Shown in pieces: positions 23,711-36,060 of a stretch of DNA of 64,000 nucleotides; within the stretch, counting starts at the first letter, position 1, and every line of letters starts with the position of its first letter. The stretch covers positions 13,530,501 to 13,594,500 of the forward strand of contig CM050449.1 in assembly GCA_027563935.2 (NCBI GenBank), in the 5' to 3' direction. This DNA is from Costus lasius (Eukaryota > Streptophyta > Magnoliopsida > Zingiberales > Costaceae). A program made the translations under genes and the position numbers. Below the pieces are notes generated by a model. The model was not told the DNA's origin and ran no database searches. It saw only the letters and a program-made list of their open reading frames with translations.

Positions 23711-24920
23711 TGTCAGGCCCATGGAACTTGGGCCTGGTCTAAACCCAAGCCCAAGCCATAAAAACGGGACCCGGAGCCCAAAATAAGGGAAAACCTCGGT
23801 CAACCCTCAATGTTGACTCGAGGCTCACTCACACCATAGCAACACCGCCTCCTCCCGTGGCGTCATCACCGGCCGCAAGGTGAGTGGCATTCTCAGACGA
23901 CACGCAGTGATTGGCAACTCCGGCGAAGGAGTCGGGCGCAGAGAGGAAGGAGGCTGCGTGGCAACACGCGTGAAGTGCGCTGGGAAGCCCTAAATTGGGA
24001 GAAGGGAGCGGCGGCGCTCTTCTTAAAAAGCCGCAGACGAGAGTGATCGGGGGGGTCAGCGATCAACACCGACACTACCTCAACGAAGCTTAGAGGAGTG
24101 TTCAGGAGCTTCTTCCGGCGTCTAGGGAGACAGCCGACATGTGTGAGTTGGGCAAGCATAGAGCGACTTGTAACCGGCGATAGGGGTCGCCCGTGAGGGA
24201 GGGAACGTGGGCAACGGTGGCCAGGGGGTCGACGGCAAGTGAGGGAGAGATCTATAGCTTTACTACAGGGTGAATAAAGCTTCTTTTTCCCTCCTGAATC
24301 TCTCCCCTATTTTGCGTGTTCTATGGCCACGAATCCAACCTCAACAGCGACGACTCCGGCGGCGGGCGGCTGCCGGACGGTGACAAAAGGCTGAGAGAGG
24401 TGGCGACCTCTCCCTGCTAGCACAGCTTCCATCTTCGACGAGCACACGGACGAGCGCGCTCGCGTGGGGACGAAGACAGATGCAGCGAACGCGCTGGGCA
24501 TTCGTTTCGAGGGAGCGATTGGATTTTGACTTAGTCAAAATCCAAAAATCACAACGGTGATTTGACTGTTCAAAATTGAGGCGTTGACTGGGAAAGATTG
24601 GAATTTAGTCAAAATTACACAGCGGGCCGAAATCGAGCGCGGCGGAGATTTTCGGCGAGTGCCATTGGCGTGACGTTGGCGTTGGGAATTATTCGGCGAG
24701 CGGCGTAATTTTGACTGTTGTCAAAATTAGAGGTATTTTGATTTAGGGTTTGATTTTCTGAAATTAGGGTTAAGGTTTTCTGTTCGTTTTTTTTGGATTT
24801 GGGGAGAAATTTTGAACGGCAGTTAGGGTTTCCTATTTGGGGTAAAATTATACCCAGAAATCCTAGGGTTTCATGCCGCTCTAGAGTTCCGTCGAAGAAC
24901 CTTTAAGCCAGAGCGTGACA
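23711..24920 (+). repeat. 3' LTR of gag-only element A, full length
   Basis: 1210 bp from TGTCAGGCCC to GAGCGTGACA, preceded by the polypurine tract. The 3' part keeps the segment lost from the 5' LTR, rich in TTGACT and TCAAAAT. Only five bases (24921-24925) separate it from the LTR of element B. Confidence 0.9.
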
Positions 24921-24925
24921 CTTAG

Positions 24926-26286
24926 TGTCAGGTTTAGCACGGTTCGGCCCAAAGCCCAATGGGCCAAACACGAGCCCAAGCCCAGGCGGCAAATATCAAT
25001 CCGGAGCCCGGATTTCCTAGTCAACGCGTGATGTTGACCCCAAACCAAATGGCGCAGCGGCTTTGTCCACGAGCTCTGCGGGCGCGACGATGGCGTCGTC
25101 GCTGAGCAATCCAGATGCGAAAGGATCGGAGGAAGCAGGCGCTGGCGACGACGTCTTTGGCAAATCCAGATGCGCGGAAGAAACAGGCTTCAGCGAGAAA
25201 GGTTTAGACACGGACAACGCCAGAAGCAAAGACGCGAAGGCGTCAACGTCTCCGCGCGCGTCAGACGTGGGCACTGACCACGACACCCGCGGGAGAAGCG
25301 GGCGACGTGGCGACAAGCATTGGCAGTGGCTGAAAGAGGAGTGGACGCGGCTGAAAGACCGGGATGCGAACGCGGCTAGGGTAAAAGACGCGATCCAAGC
25401 GGAGGTGGAAGCAGGGGAGCAGCAGCGCCCTCCTTCCCTATAAAACCATCGACGGGCGACGATCAGCAAGGGAAGAGACGATGCAACTAAGCTTGGGGAA
25501 GCTTGAGGGAGCAATTGAAGATGAGTAAGGTTTTGTGAGCGAGAGATTGTAGCCCACGTCTGGGGAGACGACCGGCGAGGGAGGGACGGGGGTGTCGGCG
25601 ACTAGGGGGTTACCGGCGATAGTGAGTTGAGGGGTTTTGTAGCTTTTCCGATGAATGGATCTAAAGCTTTTCCCCTCATCCCCTGTTTCCCTGTTTTTGC
25701 ACTTCTCATTACTATCTCCGGCAATGGCGGCGTGCTCGGTGGTGACTGACGGTGGAGGATGGAAGGCGGCGCTTTTTCCTGCCAGAACGCCTGTTCTTCG
25801 ATGAGTAGTAACGTCTACTGACGAACGAACGCAGGCGGCGTTCGTTCGAAGGCGAGACGAAGACGAAGGCAACTCGAGTCAACGGGACTCTTGGGTCAAC
25901 GAGTGAAATCGAATTCGATTTCGGTTTTGAATTTGGGGCTGACGTCAGCATGACGTCAACATCCGAATTAATTTGGGCGGCGCGCAGCGGGCGAAATCGG
26001 CGCGCTGAAGAATTGAAGGGCTGACATCGGCGTGATGTCAGCAACCGGATTTTTGGATTCGGGCGGCAATTTTTGGTGTTGACTGGTCAAAATCAGAGTT
26101 GACCAAGAGAGGTAATTTATTTAGGGTTCCGATTGGATTTTTTGGTTTAGGGTTACGGTTTCCGGTCGGTGTTTTTTAATTTGCGGGTGATTTTCCACCC
26201 GGAGATTAGGGAGTTCACGCCTGTCTGGTGTTCCATCGGACAACCCTAAGACACCAGTTTAGGGTTGATCCGACTAGGGCGTGACA
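24926..26286 (+). repeat. 5' LTR of gag-only element B
   Basis: Begins TGTCAGGTTTAGCACGG and ends GGGCGTGACA, 1361 bp. It has the same architecture as the element A LTR (GCCCAAGCCC leader, GC-rich middle, TTGACTGGTCAAAATC segment, ACCCGG before the end) but is clearly diverged. A primer site AGGTATCAGAGGC follows at 26288-26300, one base from the copy A site. Reading frames inside the GC-rich middle are not regarded as genes. Confidence 0.87.
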
Positions 26287-26315
26287 AAGGTATCAGAGGC
26301 AAAGATCCAGGCAAC

Positions 26316-26438
26316 ATGGTGAATCAAGGAGATCCCATAGCACGAATTGAGCAGTTGCTCGGTTTGACGGGGAACAGTGATAATGCGGTAGTTCCTCAGG
26401 TGGAGGATCTGCAGCGCATAGTAGAGCAACAGAGGTTA
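26316..26438 (+). pseudogene. 5' fragment of the gag of element B
   Basis: Opens MVNQGDPIARIEQLLGLTGN and closely matches the start of the element A gag (VVPQVEDLQ, IVEQQR). After about 41 codons it stops matching at a junction with an Athila-type LTR fragment. The rest of the element B interior is missing. Confidence 0.85.
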
Positions 26439-29400
26439 GAGCAAAACAATCGGGGTTTTAAGTCTATGAGAGAGATTCGGGGTATCGGGTTTCACCGCAC
26501 TAAAACATGAAAAAATATTAAGGCTTGATATTTTCAATTAAGTTTTACCTATGTTCTTAAGGTAATCCTTCCTAAGGTACAGACGTGCTCCCTCTTAGGA
26601 TATGGTCCGGTGTCTGACTTAACCCAAGTCTCCTACTCTCGTGGCTTACCGGGTTAAGTGGACCCAATGGGTTCTATGAAGAATTAGGGTTCCTCGGGTA
26701 ATTTCGAGTGTTATCGCTAAATGAAATCACCAGTCCAGTCTAAGGGATTCCGATGACTGTGGTTCACCTCTCAGTCCTTCCCACAGCATCTAAGACATGC
26801 ATATATATATGGCGAGTACATAAACATGAGTGAAAACATCCTCGACATGAATAAGAATAAAGATAAATAGAGAAATATATAGATCAAGTCATAATATTCA
26901 ACATTCATACAGTGGGCTACGCCTAAACCCTGAAAAGTGAGTTTACGCTATCATATACATCGTGAAATACATCAAATCTCTCATACAAGTGAATTCAAAC
27001 CAAAGGGAAGGGTAGATCCTTGATGGAAGAAGGTCCAGCATGAAGATCCACGTCGAAACGGAGGAAGAATCACGCCAGAACAGTGTTGTCGCCCAGAAAA
27101 TCGCCCTAAAACCCTAGGTTGTCGCCGTTTCGCTTTGTTCTCCTCAACTGCTTGATCAAATCTGATGATTTCGGTCCCAAAACGTGCGTCTCTAAGTTAG
27201 GAAGGTCTCCTCCTGGACCAATCGAGTTGTCTGGTCTATCTCCAAAGTGTTCAGGAAAAGTTTCTGGAAAGAGTTCCATCTTGCTTTTTGATTGCGCAGT
27301 ACTTTCCTTCGCCACCGCTCTACTCTCCTTGGAACCTGAAAAATAGAATTCGTTGTTAATAGTAGGAAGATTGAATGATATAGAATTTCCATGAATGCAA
27401 AACTTCATCGTCCTGTGTGGGACATCAATTATGGCGCTGATGGCGGCAAGAAATGGCCTGCCCGATATAAGAGGGAAAGTGGAGTTTTCGTCCATATCCA
27501 GAATCACAAAGTCTACCAGGATAGAGAATTCTTTAAATTGCAATGGTACATTCTCAGCGACCCCGAGCGGGTGAAGTCTCGAGTTGTCTGCGAACTGGAG
27601 AACCTAAGATGTTGATTTGAGATCTCCCAAGTCCAGCTTCTTGAAGGTGACGGATGACATGATGCTGACCCCAAAACCCAAATCCAAGAGTGCTCGATCA
27701 AATAAAATGTTGCCGATCGTGCATGGTATATCAAAACTATCAGGATCCTCGATTTTGAGAGGTGGTTGATTACATGCGGAATATGCTGAGTCTTTAACAA
27801 CCACCATTATCGTTTCAGCGTCGAGTGCGTCAGGAGTCTCATGATGAGGCTCCTCTTCCTGGCTTTCAGATTTCTCCTCTTCATCCCCCACGTGTTTGGT
27901 TTCAGATTCCTCTGATCGCTCACTACCACTCGTCATGATGGCGTTGCACTGATCTCTCGGATTTGCTTCAGGTTGAGCTGGAAGCATTCTTCGGTGTCTT
28001 AACAATGAATTGGTTCGCTGGTCCAGCTCTGTGATCCGGCTTTCCATCATTTTCGAGTGAGTGGAAACAGAGTCCACCTTCATGTTCAGTTGGCGAATCT
28101 GCTCACTCACAGAGTCATTGTGCTTCACTTGAGTTGCCATGAAATTTTCCAACATTGACTCTAACCTAGACCTTTGAGGAGGATCTTGTTGCCTTTGATT
28201 GACAGATGGATGTTGTATTCTAGGAGGGGGCCTGAAATTAGAAGATAAATTCTGATTAGAAAAGTTTGCAGGAGAAACTTGCCCTTGATTTAACCTGTAG
28301 GAGAAATTGGGATGATTTCTCCATCCTGGGTTGTATGTGTCCGAGTAAGGATCGTTCTGGTTCCTGAAATTCCCAATAGCGTTGACTTGTTCAGAGGGAG
28401 TGCTCAAGGTGTGGCAATCATCAGGGGAATGTCCTGTCACTCCACAAACATCACAAGTCACATAGTTAGAAGTAGAAACATTGATAGATTTAAACTTAGA
28501 AGAAAGTGAATCTACTTTTGCTACTAGGGAGTTAATCACGTTCATATCAAACTTCCCTGAACTTCAAACTGGTTAGCTCCTCTCCTAACCACTGATAATG
28601 GTTGAGGGCCATGTCCTCAATCAACTCCATCGCTTCATCATAGTTCTTGTTCATTAGAGCCTCACTAGCAGCAGCATCTACAGAAAGTCTGGTCTGGTAT
28701 AGCAATCCACTGTAGAATGTGTGAATGATCATCACCCATTTCTGTAGACCATGGTGCGGACACATCCTCAATAAGTCCTTGAACTGATCCCATGCTTCAT
28801 ACAAAGATTCTCCTTCTCGTTGGGCAAAGTTGGTAATCTGATTTCTGAGCTGGGCTATTTTGCTCGGTGGGAAGTATTTCGATAGAAAAGCTTGAGACAA
28901 CTGCTCCCACGCTGTGATAGAGGCCTGCGGTAAAGACTGCAGCCACGCCCTAGCTCGATCCCTGAGAGAGAAAGGGAAGAGTCTTAATTTGATAGCATCA
29001 GGATAAACACCATTGATCTTTAAAGTGTTACAACATTCTAAAAAAATAGATAGGTGAAGGTTAGGATCGTCAGTGGCTGCTCCACTGAATTGGTTCTGTT
29101 GCACCATTTGTACAAGTGACGGCTTTATCTTGAAGTTATTAGCTTCAATAGCTAGTCGCGATATGCTTGAGTGCACACCAGAGATGGTGGGTGCTGCAAA
29201 ATCCTTCAGAGAATGGTTGGTTTTCATTGTTTGACTATCAGAAAATTGTCCTTCAAGCTTCAGCCTTTTTAAATTTCTTCTAACCAAACGGAAAGTACGC
29301 TCTATCTCCGGGTCTCCAGGTACAAGTTTCCTTGTTCGAACAGTATTCTTGGGCATAAACAAGTACCTTGAACAAAAGAGATTAGTAGCACCGCACCAGA

Positions 29401-30418
29401 TAAAAACTACAACTAAAACAAAGAGCAAATAAACAGAAAATAGAAAGAATAAAAAGTAAATAAAATCTAACTAAACCAAGTCTATCAATCTTCTGATCGT
29501 GTTAATATTGACAACCTAGTCCCCGGCAACGGCGCTAAAAACTTGATAAGGCCCGAACGGCTGCTACCGCAAGTGCACGGTCTATCGCCTAATACAATAA
29601 GTATCGATCCCACAAAGACTAGGGGTCAAGTACTAACTAATCAGTTGACTAGTAGCTAGGTTAATGATTAATGGGAGAGTGGCTAAAATTCTAGTGCAAG
29701 TAATTAAACTAAAGCAAATGAAATCAAACAGAGCAGAGAACAAAACAATCGGGGTTTTAAGTCTATGAGAGATAATCGGGGTATTGGGTTTGACCACACT
29801 GAAGCATGAAGAAATATTAAGGCTTGATGTTTTAATCGAGTTTTATCTAAGTTCTCAAGGTAATCCTTCCTAGGGTACAGACGCGCTCCCTCTCAGGACA
29901 CAGTTTGGTATCCGACTTAACCCAAGTCTCCTACTCTCATGGCTTACCGGGTTAAGCGGATCCAATAGGTTCTGTGAAGGATTAGGGTTCCTCGGGTGAT
30001 TTCGAGTGCTCTCGCCAAACGAAATCACCAGTCCAGTCTAAGGGATTCCGATTATTGTAGTTCACCTCTCAGTCCATCCCACAACATCTAAAACATGCAC
30101 ATATATGGCCAATACATAAACATGAGTGAAAACATCCTAGACATGAATGAGAAAAAGATAAATAGAGAAATATATAGATCAAATCATAATATTCAACATT
30201 CATACAGTGGGCTACGTCCAAACCCTGAAAAAATAGTTTACGCTATCATATACATCGTGAAATACATCAAATCTCTCATGCAAGTGAATTCAAACCAAAG
30301 GGAAGGGTATATCCTTGATGGAATAAGGTCCAGCACGAAGATCCACGTCGGAACGGAGGAAGAATCACGCCGGAACAGTGTTGCCGCCCAGAAAATCGCC
30401 CCAAAACCCTAGGTTGTC
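26439..30418 (-). mobile_element. Athila-like Ty3/gypsy element, gag-protease only, inside element B
   Basis: Direct repeats of about 680 bp at 26439-27118 and 29744-30417 flank a minus-strand interior of about 2.6 kb encoding gag and protease. The 5' (right) repeat extends left to 29544, ending TTATCA on the minus strand. It is followed by a primer site GCGCCGTTGCCGGGGAC (minus strand, about 29519-29536), the well-known tRNA-Asp-type site of Athila elements. RT, RNase H and integrase are absent. The left LTR copy is cut short where it meets the element B gag, and the right copy meets an internal point of an element B LTR. Confidence 0.8.
27106..29353 (-). pseudogene. Athila-type gag and aspartic protease, frameshifted and with a stop
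   Basis: Starts MPKNTVRTRKLVPGDPE. The gag core follows (LRDRARAWLQSLPQASITAW, YFPPSKIAQLRNQITNF, GESLYEAWDQFKDLLR, CPHHGLQKW), typical of Athila. A one-base frameshift near 28550-28560 breaks the link to the next segment (FDMNVINSLVAKVDSL). A canonical zinc knuckle CDVCGVTGHSPDDC follows. The protease region reads FDIPCTIGNILFDRALLDLG, where the usual active-site DLGAS is DLGFGVS. A TAG at 27604-27606 interrupts it before FADNSRLHPLGV and LISGRPFL. The last codons run into the LTR. No RT follows. Confidence 0.85.
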
Positions 30419-30994
30419 GCCGGAATAGATCTAAAGTTTTTCCTCTCATCCCCCGTTTCCCAGTTTCTACACTTCTCGTTACTATCTCCAGCAACGGCGG
30501 CGTGCTCGACGGCGACTGACGGCGAAGGACGGAAGGCGGCGCTTTTCCTTGCCGGAACGCCTGTTCTTCGGTGAGTAGTAACATCTGCTGACTAATGAAC
30601 GCAGGCGGCCTGCGTTCGAAGGCGAGACGAAGACGAAGGCAACTCGAGTCAACGGGACTCTTGGGTCAACGAGCGAAATCGAATTCGATTTCGGTTTCGA
30701 ATTTGGGACTGACCTCAGCGTGACGTTAGCATCCGAATTAATTTGGGCAGCACGGGGCGGGCGAAATCAGCGCGGTGAAGAATTGAAGGGCTGATGTCGG
30801 CGTGACGTCAGCAACCTGATTTTTGGATTTGGGCGGCGATTTTTGGCGTTGACTATATTGATTGGTCAAAATCAGAGTTGACCAAGAGAGGTATTTTATT
30901 TAGGGTTCCAATTGGATTTTCTGGTTTAGGGTTAGGGTTTCCGGTCGGTGTTTTTTAATTTGGGGTGATTTTACACCCGGAGATTAGGGAGTTC
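30419..30994 (+). repeat. 3' LTR fragment of gag-only element B (or close relative)
   Basis: Aligns with about 25655-26215 of the element B LTR (GATCTAAAG, GGCGGCGTGCTCG, GCAACTCGAGTCAACGGGAC) through to AGATTAGGGAGTTC. The LTR start and the last about 70 bases are missing. Its right end is cut by the chromovirus LTR that begins at 30995. Confidence 0.85.
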
Positions 30995-33802
30995 TGTAAC
31001 ATCCCGTTATCTTAACCCCATACAAGCAACACAAATCACAAAAGAAACAGGATGTGTCATACAAGATCGATTCACATGCTAGGTAAAACCGAGTTCAAGA
31101 AACACAATCTGAAAATTTTCAAAATTCATACATACACTCTCCAAGAAACACAAATTTCATAAATGTACCTGCCACCACGCAATCCTTGCACTAGACATAT
31201 GCAAGGCAACAGTTATATCAAATCCGATGGCATAAATACAATTCGATTCGAAATTCAAAGCAAAGCCACAAAAATCGATTTTTATAAACTCATACCAAAC
31301 ACCGAAACCAGGCCAAAGCCCGCGGTGACACAAAAATCAAACTCTTAAAACTACCACAACCGGCAACATAATATCACATAGTTTAGCCACACTGGCAACA
31401 CAAGTTCTCATAATTCACATAGTTCACATAGTTCATATAGTTCATATAATTCATATAATTCATATGGTTCGGCCACAACCGGCCCCAGATAATTAAGCAC
31501 AAAAATTCTTAAACAGCAAACTAGCATAATATCCACGCCAATGCTAACTCAAGAATTGCGCCCCTGCTCTATGCCTGAAAATAGTGAGGGGTGAGCTACA
31601 CAGCCCAGTGAGTGGATAGTCTAAATCGACCATCCATAACATACACTCAAAAATATATGCAGGTTATTTTAAAAACATGTAACAGCATATCATGTCAACA
31701 TATAACAATAATTAAAGCACTGAACTCCTATAAAACAGTCAGATGTACATTGCTAAGACATCACACCAGTGTCACCACAGAGTAACCAAGGTTCTAGAGC
31801 TATACTCTAAACCAACTAAACATACTAACCGCTTAGTTAACCTAGTTGTCCAGCATATTCAGTAGTGACCATTATGGTCTAACCCGGCTTTGGCCTAAGC
31901 ACTAGGAGAAGCCTGCAAATCACATGCAACATATAGATGGACGGTGTGTAGATTCAAGAGGTGGCCCCCGCCAGGTCACGACGTGGCACTTTGCTCTACG
32001 ATCACCCCATAACACAAAAATCTAAGCGTCTAAGAGTGATGACATCAAGAGGTGGCCCCTGTCTGACCAAGACATGGCACTTTGCGTCTTATATCACCCG
32101 TTCTCCCAAAGGGTTCCTACTGGACAACACAAACACATCTTATATCTTATTTCACAACGGTGGACTCCTAAGTGTCAACTAGACTCTAGGATAGTCATCA
32201 CAATAATCACAACAGGCAGGCTGAACAACAACCCCCTCACATATCACAATAATCACATTAGGCAGGCTGAACAACAACCCCCTCACATATCACAATACAG
32301 GGCTGAAATTCAAACCCTTAACATATCACATATAGACTATCCCCTTGAGTTTAAGGTAACACTTAGCCTTAGCCCTATCCATTCCATGACCATAATACAT
32401 AATATTCGAAAATCCCATAACCACATGATATTCATAAATCACATAATATTCAAAATCACATAATATTCAAAAATCACAGAATATTCAAAAATCACATAAT
32501 ATTCAAAAATCACAGAGAAGTGTAGTCCTTAGGTTTCATGCTGATTAGTTCAGTCTAACCTTGCTATGTTATCACCCAAATTTCTCAAACAAAATACATG
32601 ACCATAAAATTATTAGCATTACTGGCAATTATCAGGGCATTCAAAAATTTAACATAGGATTAAAATACAACATATATATAAATTTAAACCCTAGTTAACC
32701 ATTTAAGAATACATTACATAGGATTAAAATTACAACACATATAGCCCACGATTTCAAGCATATTATCTATTTCAAAAGTGAAACCCTAGTTAGCAAGAAT
32801 TTCCTTTCGGTTTTTTTTTTTCATGATATATACATCCTTGCAATTTTCGGTTTTTCACATGAAGAAACATCTAATACCTTAAATTCGGTTTTCATCATAT
32901 AATCCCCTTTACAAAATTCGGTTTTCATGATATAATCACCTTTACAAAATTCGGTTTTCATCATATAATCCCCTTTACAAAATTCGGTTTTCATGATATA
33001 ATCACCTTTACAAAATTCGGTTTTCATCATGGTGAAGTCTTGAATTTCGGTTTTAGCATGGTAAGGTTTCCAACAAGCAAATGTATCATCTAACACATCT
33101 TTTAACACAAACAAATAGATAGAAATCAATTAGACACCCCACTCACCTCTTAACCGTGAATACCAAGGTGAAAACTTCCACAAGAATTCGTCTAAGGCTT
33201 TGAAATACTCCTAGGAAGACGCCAACAATGGACAAGGAACGCCTCCAAACACCAAGACGCCGGCCAAAGGGAGAAAAGGAAGAGGAAGAAGAATTTTCGC
33301 CTCCAAGCCTCCAAGCCGTCGCCAATCTCTTCAAGCCGCCACCTTAATTTTTCTCCAAGCCAAAAAACGCCAAAACGCCTAATTTCTTACCCTAAACACT
33401 AATACAATTTTCGGTTAATTAATTATTAAAACCCGTTAACTAGTTGATTCCAATAAGGTTTATAATCCACTAATTCAAATTTTAAACCCAATATCATTTA
33501 ATTTCATTGCAAACCCAATAACCCATAATTTTAGCCATTAACTAACCATTCACTTAACCGAAATCCAATAAGAATTTAAGTCTAATTAATTAACCAATAA
33601 GCTCTAATTAATTTGACAACCAATAAACTCTAATTAATTAACAATTAACTAACTCAAATTAACAAGCAATAAACTCTAATTAATTAACTGAAAATTAACA
33701 TCCAATAAGCTAGTTAATTAGTTAACATTAACATCCACAGTCAATGATTTTATTTAAATCAAAAATAATACTTACCAGGACTTAAGATCCTTGGATCTTA
33801 CA
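30995..33802 (-). repeat. Long 3' LTR of the chromovirus
   Basis: About 2808 bp with TG and CA termini. It contains several internal short repeats: TTCATATA(A/G)TTCATA near 31430-31470, two copies of GGCAGGCTGAACAACAACCC near 32215-32285, ATAATATTCAAAAATCACA near 32400-32515, and a 33-bp minisatellite at 32881-33028. No conserved gene is seen in it. Confidence 0.82.
32881..33028. repeat. 33-bp minisatellite inside the chromovirus LTR
   Basis: About four and a half copies of AAATTCGGTTTTCAT(C/G)AT followed by ATAATC(C/A)CCTTTAC. Because 33 is a multiple of three, the minus strand reads MKTEFCKGDY(I/M) repeatedly inside a 102-codon frame (32821-33129). I treat this as a repeat, not a gene. Confidence 0.85.
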
Positions 33803-33831
33803 TCCCTCCCTCCTTATAAAGCTTTAGTCCT

Positions 33832-36060
33832 CTAAAGCTCAGCATTCACATCATCAAAAAGATAAGCATAAAACTTCTTCATATCAGCTTCAGTCTCCCA
33901 TGTCGCCTCCTCAACCGACTGATTTCCCCAAATAACCTTTACCAAAGGTATAGTCTTGTTCCTCAGAACTTTATCCTTTCTATCTACAATCCGGAGAGGT
34001 CTTTCCTCAAAGGTCAAATCACTCTGAATCTGAAGAGGTTCCAACTCCAATACATGAGATGGATCAGGATGATATTTCCTCAAAACAGAAACATGGAACA
34101 CATTATGCACATGATCCATAGCAGGAGGTAAAGCTAACCGGTAAGCCACTGGACCAATTCTCTCAATAATGTCAAAAGGGCCTACAAACCTAGGGCTCAA
34201 CTTGCCCTTTTTGCCAAACCTCATAACACCCTTAGTAGGTGACACTTTTAAGAAAGCATGATCCCCTACCGTAAACTCCAGGGAACGACGACGGTCATCA
34301 GCATAACTCTTCTGTCTGTCCCGAGCAATCTTCAATTTATCCTGAATCTCTCTGACCTTATCAGTAGTCTCCTGAACTGCATCAGATCTCAAAATCATTC
34401 TGTCACCAGTTTCCTCCCAACACAAGGGAGTCCTACACCTTCTTCCATACAAAGCCTCATAAGGAGCCATCTGAATACTGGAGTGGAAGCTATTATTATA
34501 AGTGAACTCTATCAAAGATAGATCCCGGTTCCACTCAGAACTCCAATCAACTACATAAGCTCTCAACAGGTCTTCTAGAGTCTGTATAGTACGCTCCGTC
34601 TGGCCATCAGACTGAGGATGGTATGCTGTACTAAAACTCAACTTAGTACCCAAACCCTCCTGTAAGCTCTTCCAAAATCTGGACAAAAATCGAGAGTCCC
34701 TATCAGACACAATATCAACAGGCACTCCATGCAGTCTGACTATCTCATCAATATACAATCTAGCCAGTCTCTCTAAAGGATAAGTCATCTTAATCGGAAG
34801 AAAATGGGCTGATTTAGTGAGTCTATCCACAATCACCCAAATAGCATCATGACCCAATCTGGTTCTGGGCAAACCACACACAAAATCCATACTGATGCAT
34901 TCCCACTTCCACTCAGGAATAGGAAGAGGCTGCAACAAACCACCAGGTTTCTGATGTTCAGCCTTTACAGTTTGACAGGTTAAACACCTAGAGACAAAAT
35001 CAAACACTTCTTTCTTCATACCCGGCCACCAAAAGCTCTTCTTGAGATCCTGATACATCTTAGTCACGCCAGGATGTAGAGAATATTTGGAGTTATGGCT
35101 GTCCTCCAATATTTCTTTCCTCAAGCTCGGTTCCTTAGGGACACACACCCTTCCACGAAACCGAAGAATACCATCATCAGACAAGCTAAAATCCTGAACT
35201 GTACCCGCAACCAAACTATCCCTGATCTGAACTAATCTCGGATCCACAGACTGCTGATCTCTGATCTTCTGCAACAAAGCAGACTGTACTCTGAGGAAAG
35301 CCACATATCCAGACTGAACTCTAGGAGTAACACTGATCCTGAGATCTCTGAACTCCTGCAGTAACTGCCACTCACTGACCCGTAAAGCAGCTACTGAAGT
35401 AACTGGATGTCTGCTCAGTGCATCCGCCACTACATTGGCCTTTCCAGCCTGATACTGAATAGAGAAGTCATAATCTTTGATCAACTCCATCCATCTTCTC
35501 TGTCTCATGTTCAACTCCTTCTGAGTGAAGATGTACTTGAGACTCTGGTGGTCAGTGAACAGATCAAACTCTTGACCCAACAAATAGTGACGCCATATCT
35601 TCAGAGCAAAGACTACGGCCGCCAACTCTAAGTCATGAGTAGGGTAGTTCAACTCATACTCCTTCAGTTGTCTCGAAGCATAGGCTACCACAGAACCCTT
35701 CTGCATCAAGACACAACCCAACCCTTTGCCTGAAGCATCCGTATAAACAGTAAACCTTTCCCCATCACTAGGAATAATGAGGATCGGTGTACTAGTCAAC
35801 CTTCTCTTCAGCTCTTGAAAGCTTTCTTCACACTTGTCATCCCAAATAAATTTGGCCTCCTTTCTGGTCAATTTAGTTAAAGGACCCGCCAGCTTGGAGA
35901 ATCCCTCAACAAATCTCCGGTAGTAACCTGCTAATCCCAGGAAACTCCTGATCTCAGTAGCACTAGTCGGTCTTCCCCAATTGAGGATGGCTTGCACTTT
36001 AACCGGATCCACAGACACCCGCTGACCAGAAATCACGTGTCCAAGGAAACTGATCTTTTC
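33832..36060 (-). CDS. Chromovirus pol: RT end, RNase H, integrase, chromodomain (5'-truncated)
   Basis: Open for about 742 codons, 734 from the first Met at 36036. In order from that Met: RT connection ([20 protein letters not shown], about 31-50), RNase H (YTDAS with D100, E137, D162, ADALSR with D205), integrase zinc finger (H314, H321, C351, C354), integrase core with D384 (SMDF), D445 (VSDRDSRF) and E481 (GQTER), then [16 protein letters not shown] and a C-terminal chromodomain (about 675-725, [16 protein letters not shown]). The chromodomain and sequence style place it in the Tekay/Del chromoviruses, which target heterochromatin. Coding is uninterrupted, which suggests a young copy, but the RT catalytic core is cut off at 36060 next to unrelated sequence. 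Confidence 0.93.
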   Translation of the reverse strand, partial: EKISFLGHVISGQRVSVDPVKVQAILNWGRPTSATEIRSFLGLAGYYRRFVEGFSKLAGPLTKLTRKEAKFIWDDKCEESFQELKRRLTSTPILIIPSDGERFTVYTDASGKGLGCVLMQKGSVVAYASRQLKEYELNYPTHDLELAAVVFALKIWRHYLLGQEFDLFTDHQSLKYIFTQKELNMRQRRWMELIKDYDFSIQYQAGKANVVADALSRHPVTSVAALRVSEWQLLQEFRDLRISVTPRVQSGYVAFLRVQSALLQKIRDQQSVDPRLVQIRDSLVAGTVQDFSLSDDGILRFRGRVCVPKEPSLRKEILEDSHNSKYSLHPGVTKMYQDLKKSFWWPGMKKEVFDFVSRCLTCQTVKAEHQKPGGLLQPLPIPEWKWECISMDFVCGLPRTRLGHDAIWVIVDRLTKSAHFLPIKMTYPLERLARLYIDEIVRLHGVPVDIVSDRDSRFLSRFWKSLQEGLGTKLSFSTAYHPQSDGQTERTIQTLEDLLRAYVVDWSSEWNRDLSLIEFTYNNSFHSSIQMAPYEALYGRRCRTPLCWEETGDRMILRSDAVQETTDKVREIQDKLKIARDRQKSYADDRRRSLEFTVGDHAFLKVSPTKGVMRFGKKGKLSPRFVGPFDIIERIGPVAYRLALPPAMDHVHNVFHVSVLRKYHPDPSHVLELEPLQIQSDLTFEERPLRIVDRKDKVLRNKTIPLVKVIWGNQSVEEATWETEADMKKFYAYLFDDVNAEL

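Larger units (their letters stand above)
21525..24920 (+). mobile_element. Gag-only LTR retrotransposon (TR-GAG-like), copy A
   Basis: Two LTRs beginning TGTCAGGCCCATGGAAC and ending GCGTGACA bound a short interior of about 1.3 kb. The primer site after the 5' LTR is TGGTATCAGAGGC (22394-22406), which fits initiator tRNA-Met. A polypurine tract GGGCGGGGGAGAA precedes the 3' LTR. The interior encodes only a gag with a zinc knuckle; protease, RT and integrase are absent. This fits the TR-GAG class of non-autonomous LTR elements known in plants. No 5-bp target duplication is visible (TTGCG on the left, CTTAG on the right). Confidence 0.85.
30995..36060 (-). mobile_element. Truncated chromovirus (Tekay/Del-type Ty3/gypsy)
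   Basis: On the minus strand a pol gene is followed by a polypurine tract AAGGAGGGAGGG and a long 3' LTR. The LTR starts TGTAAGATCC at 33802 and ends GGGATGTTACA at 30995, giving TG...CA ends and about 2.8 kb. Upstream coding stops abruptly at about 36060 inside the RT, so gag, protease, most of RT and the 5' LTR are missing. Confidence 0.87.

Noticed and set aside
25017..25872. Frames of 126-165 codons on both strands
   Set aside because: They fall within the GC-rich middle of the element B LTR and have no conserved domain.
30095..30584. Short genes at 30095-30412 (plus) and 30276-30584 (minus)
   Set aside because: They span the junction of an Athila-like LTR and an element B LTR fragment and are not conserved.
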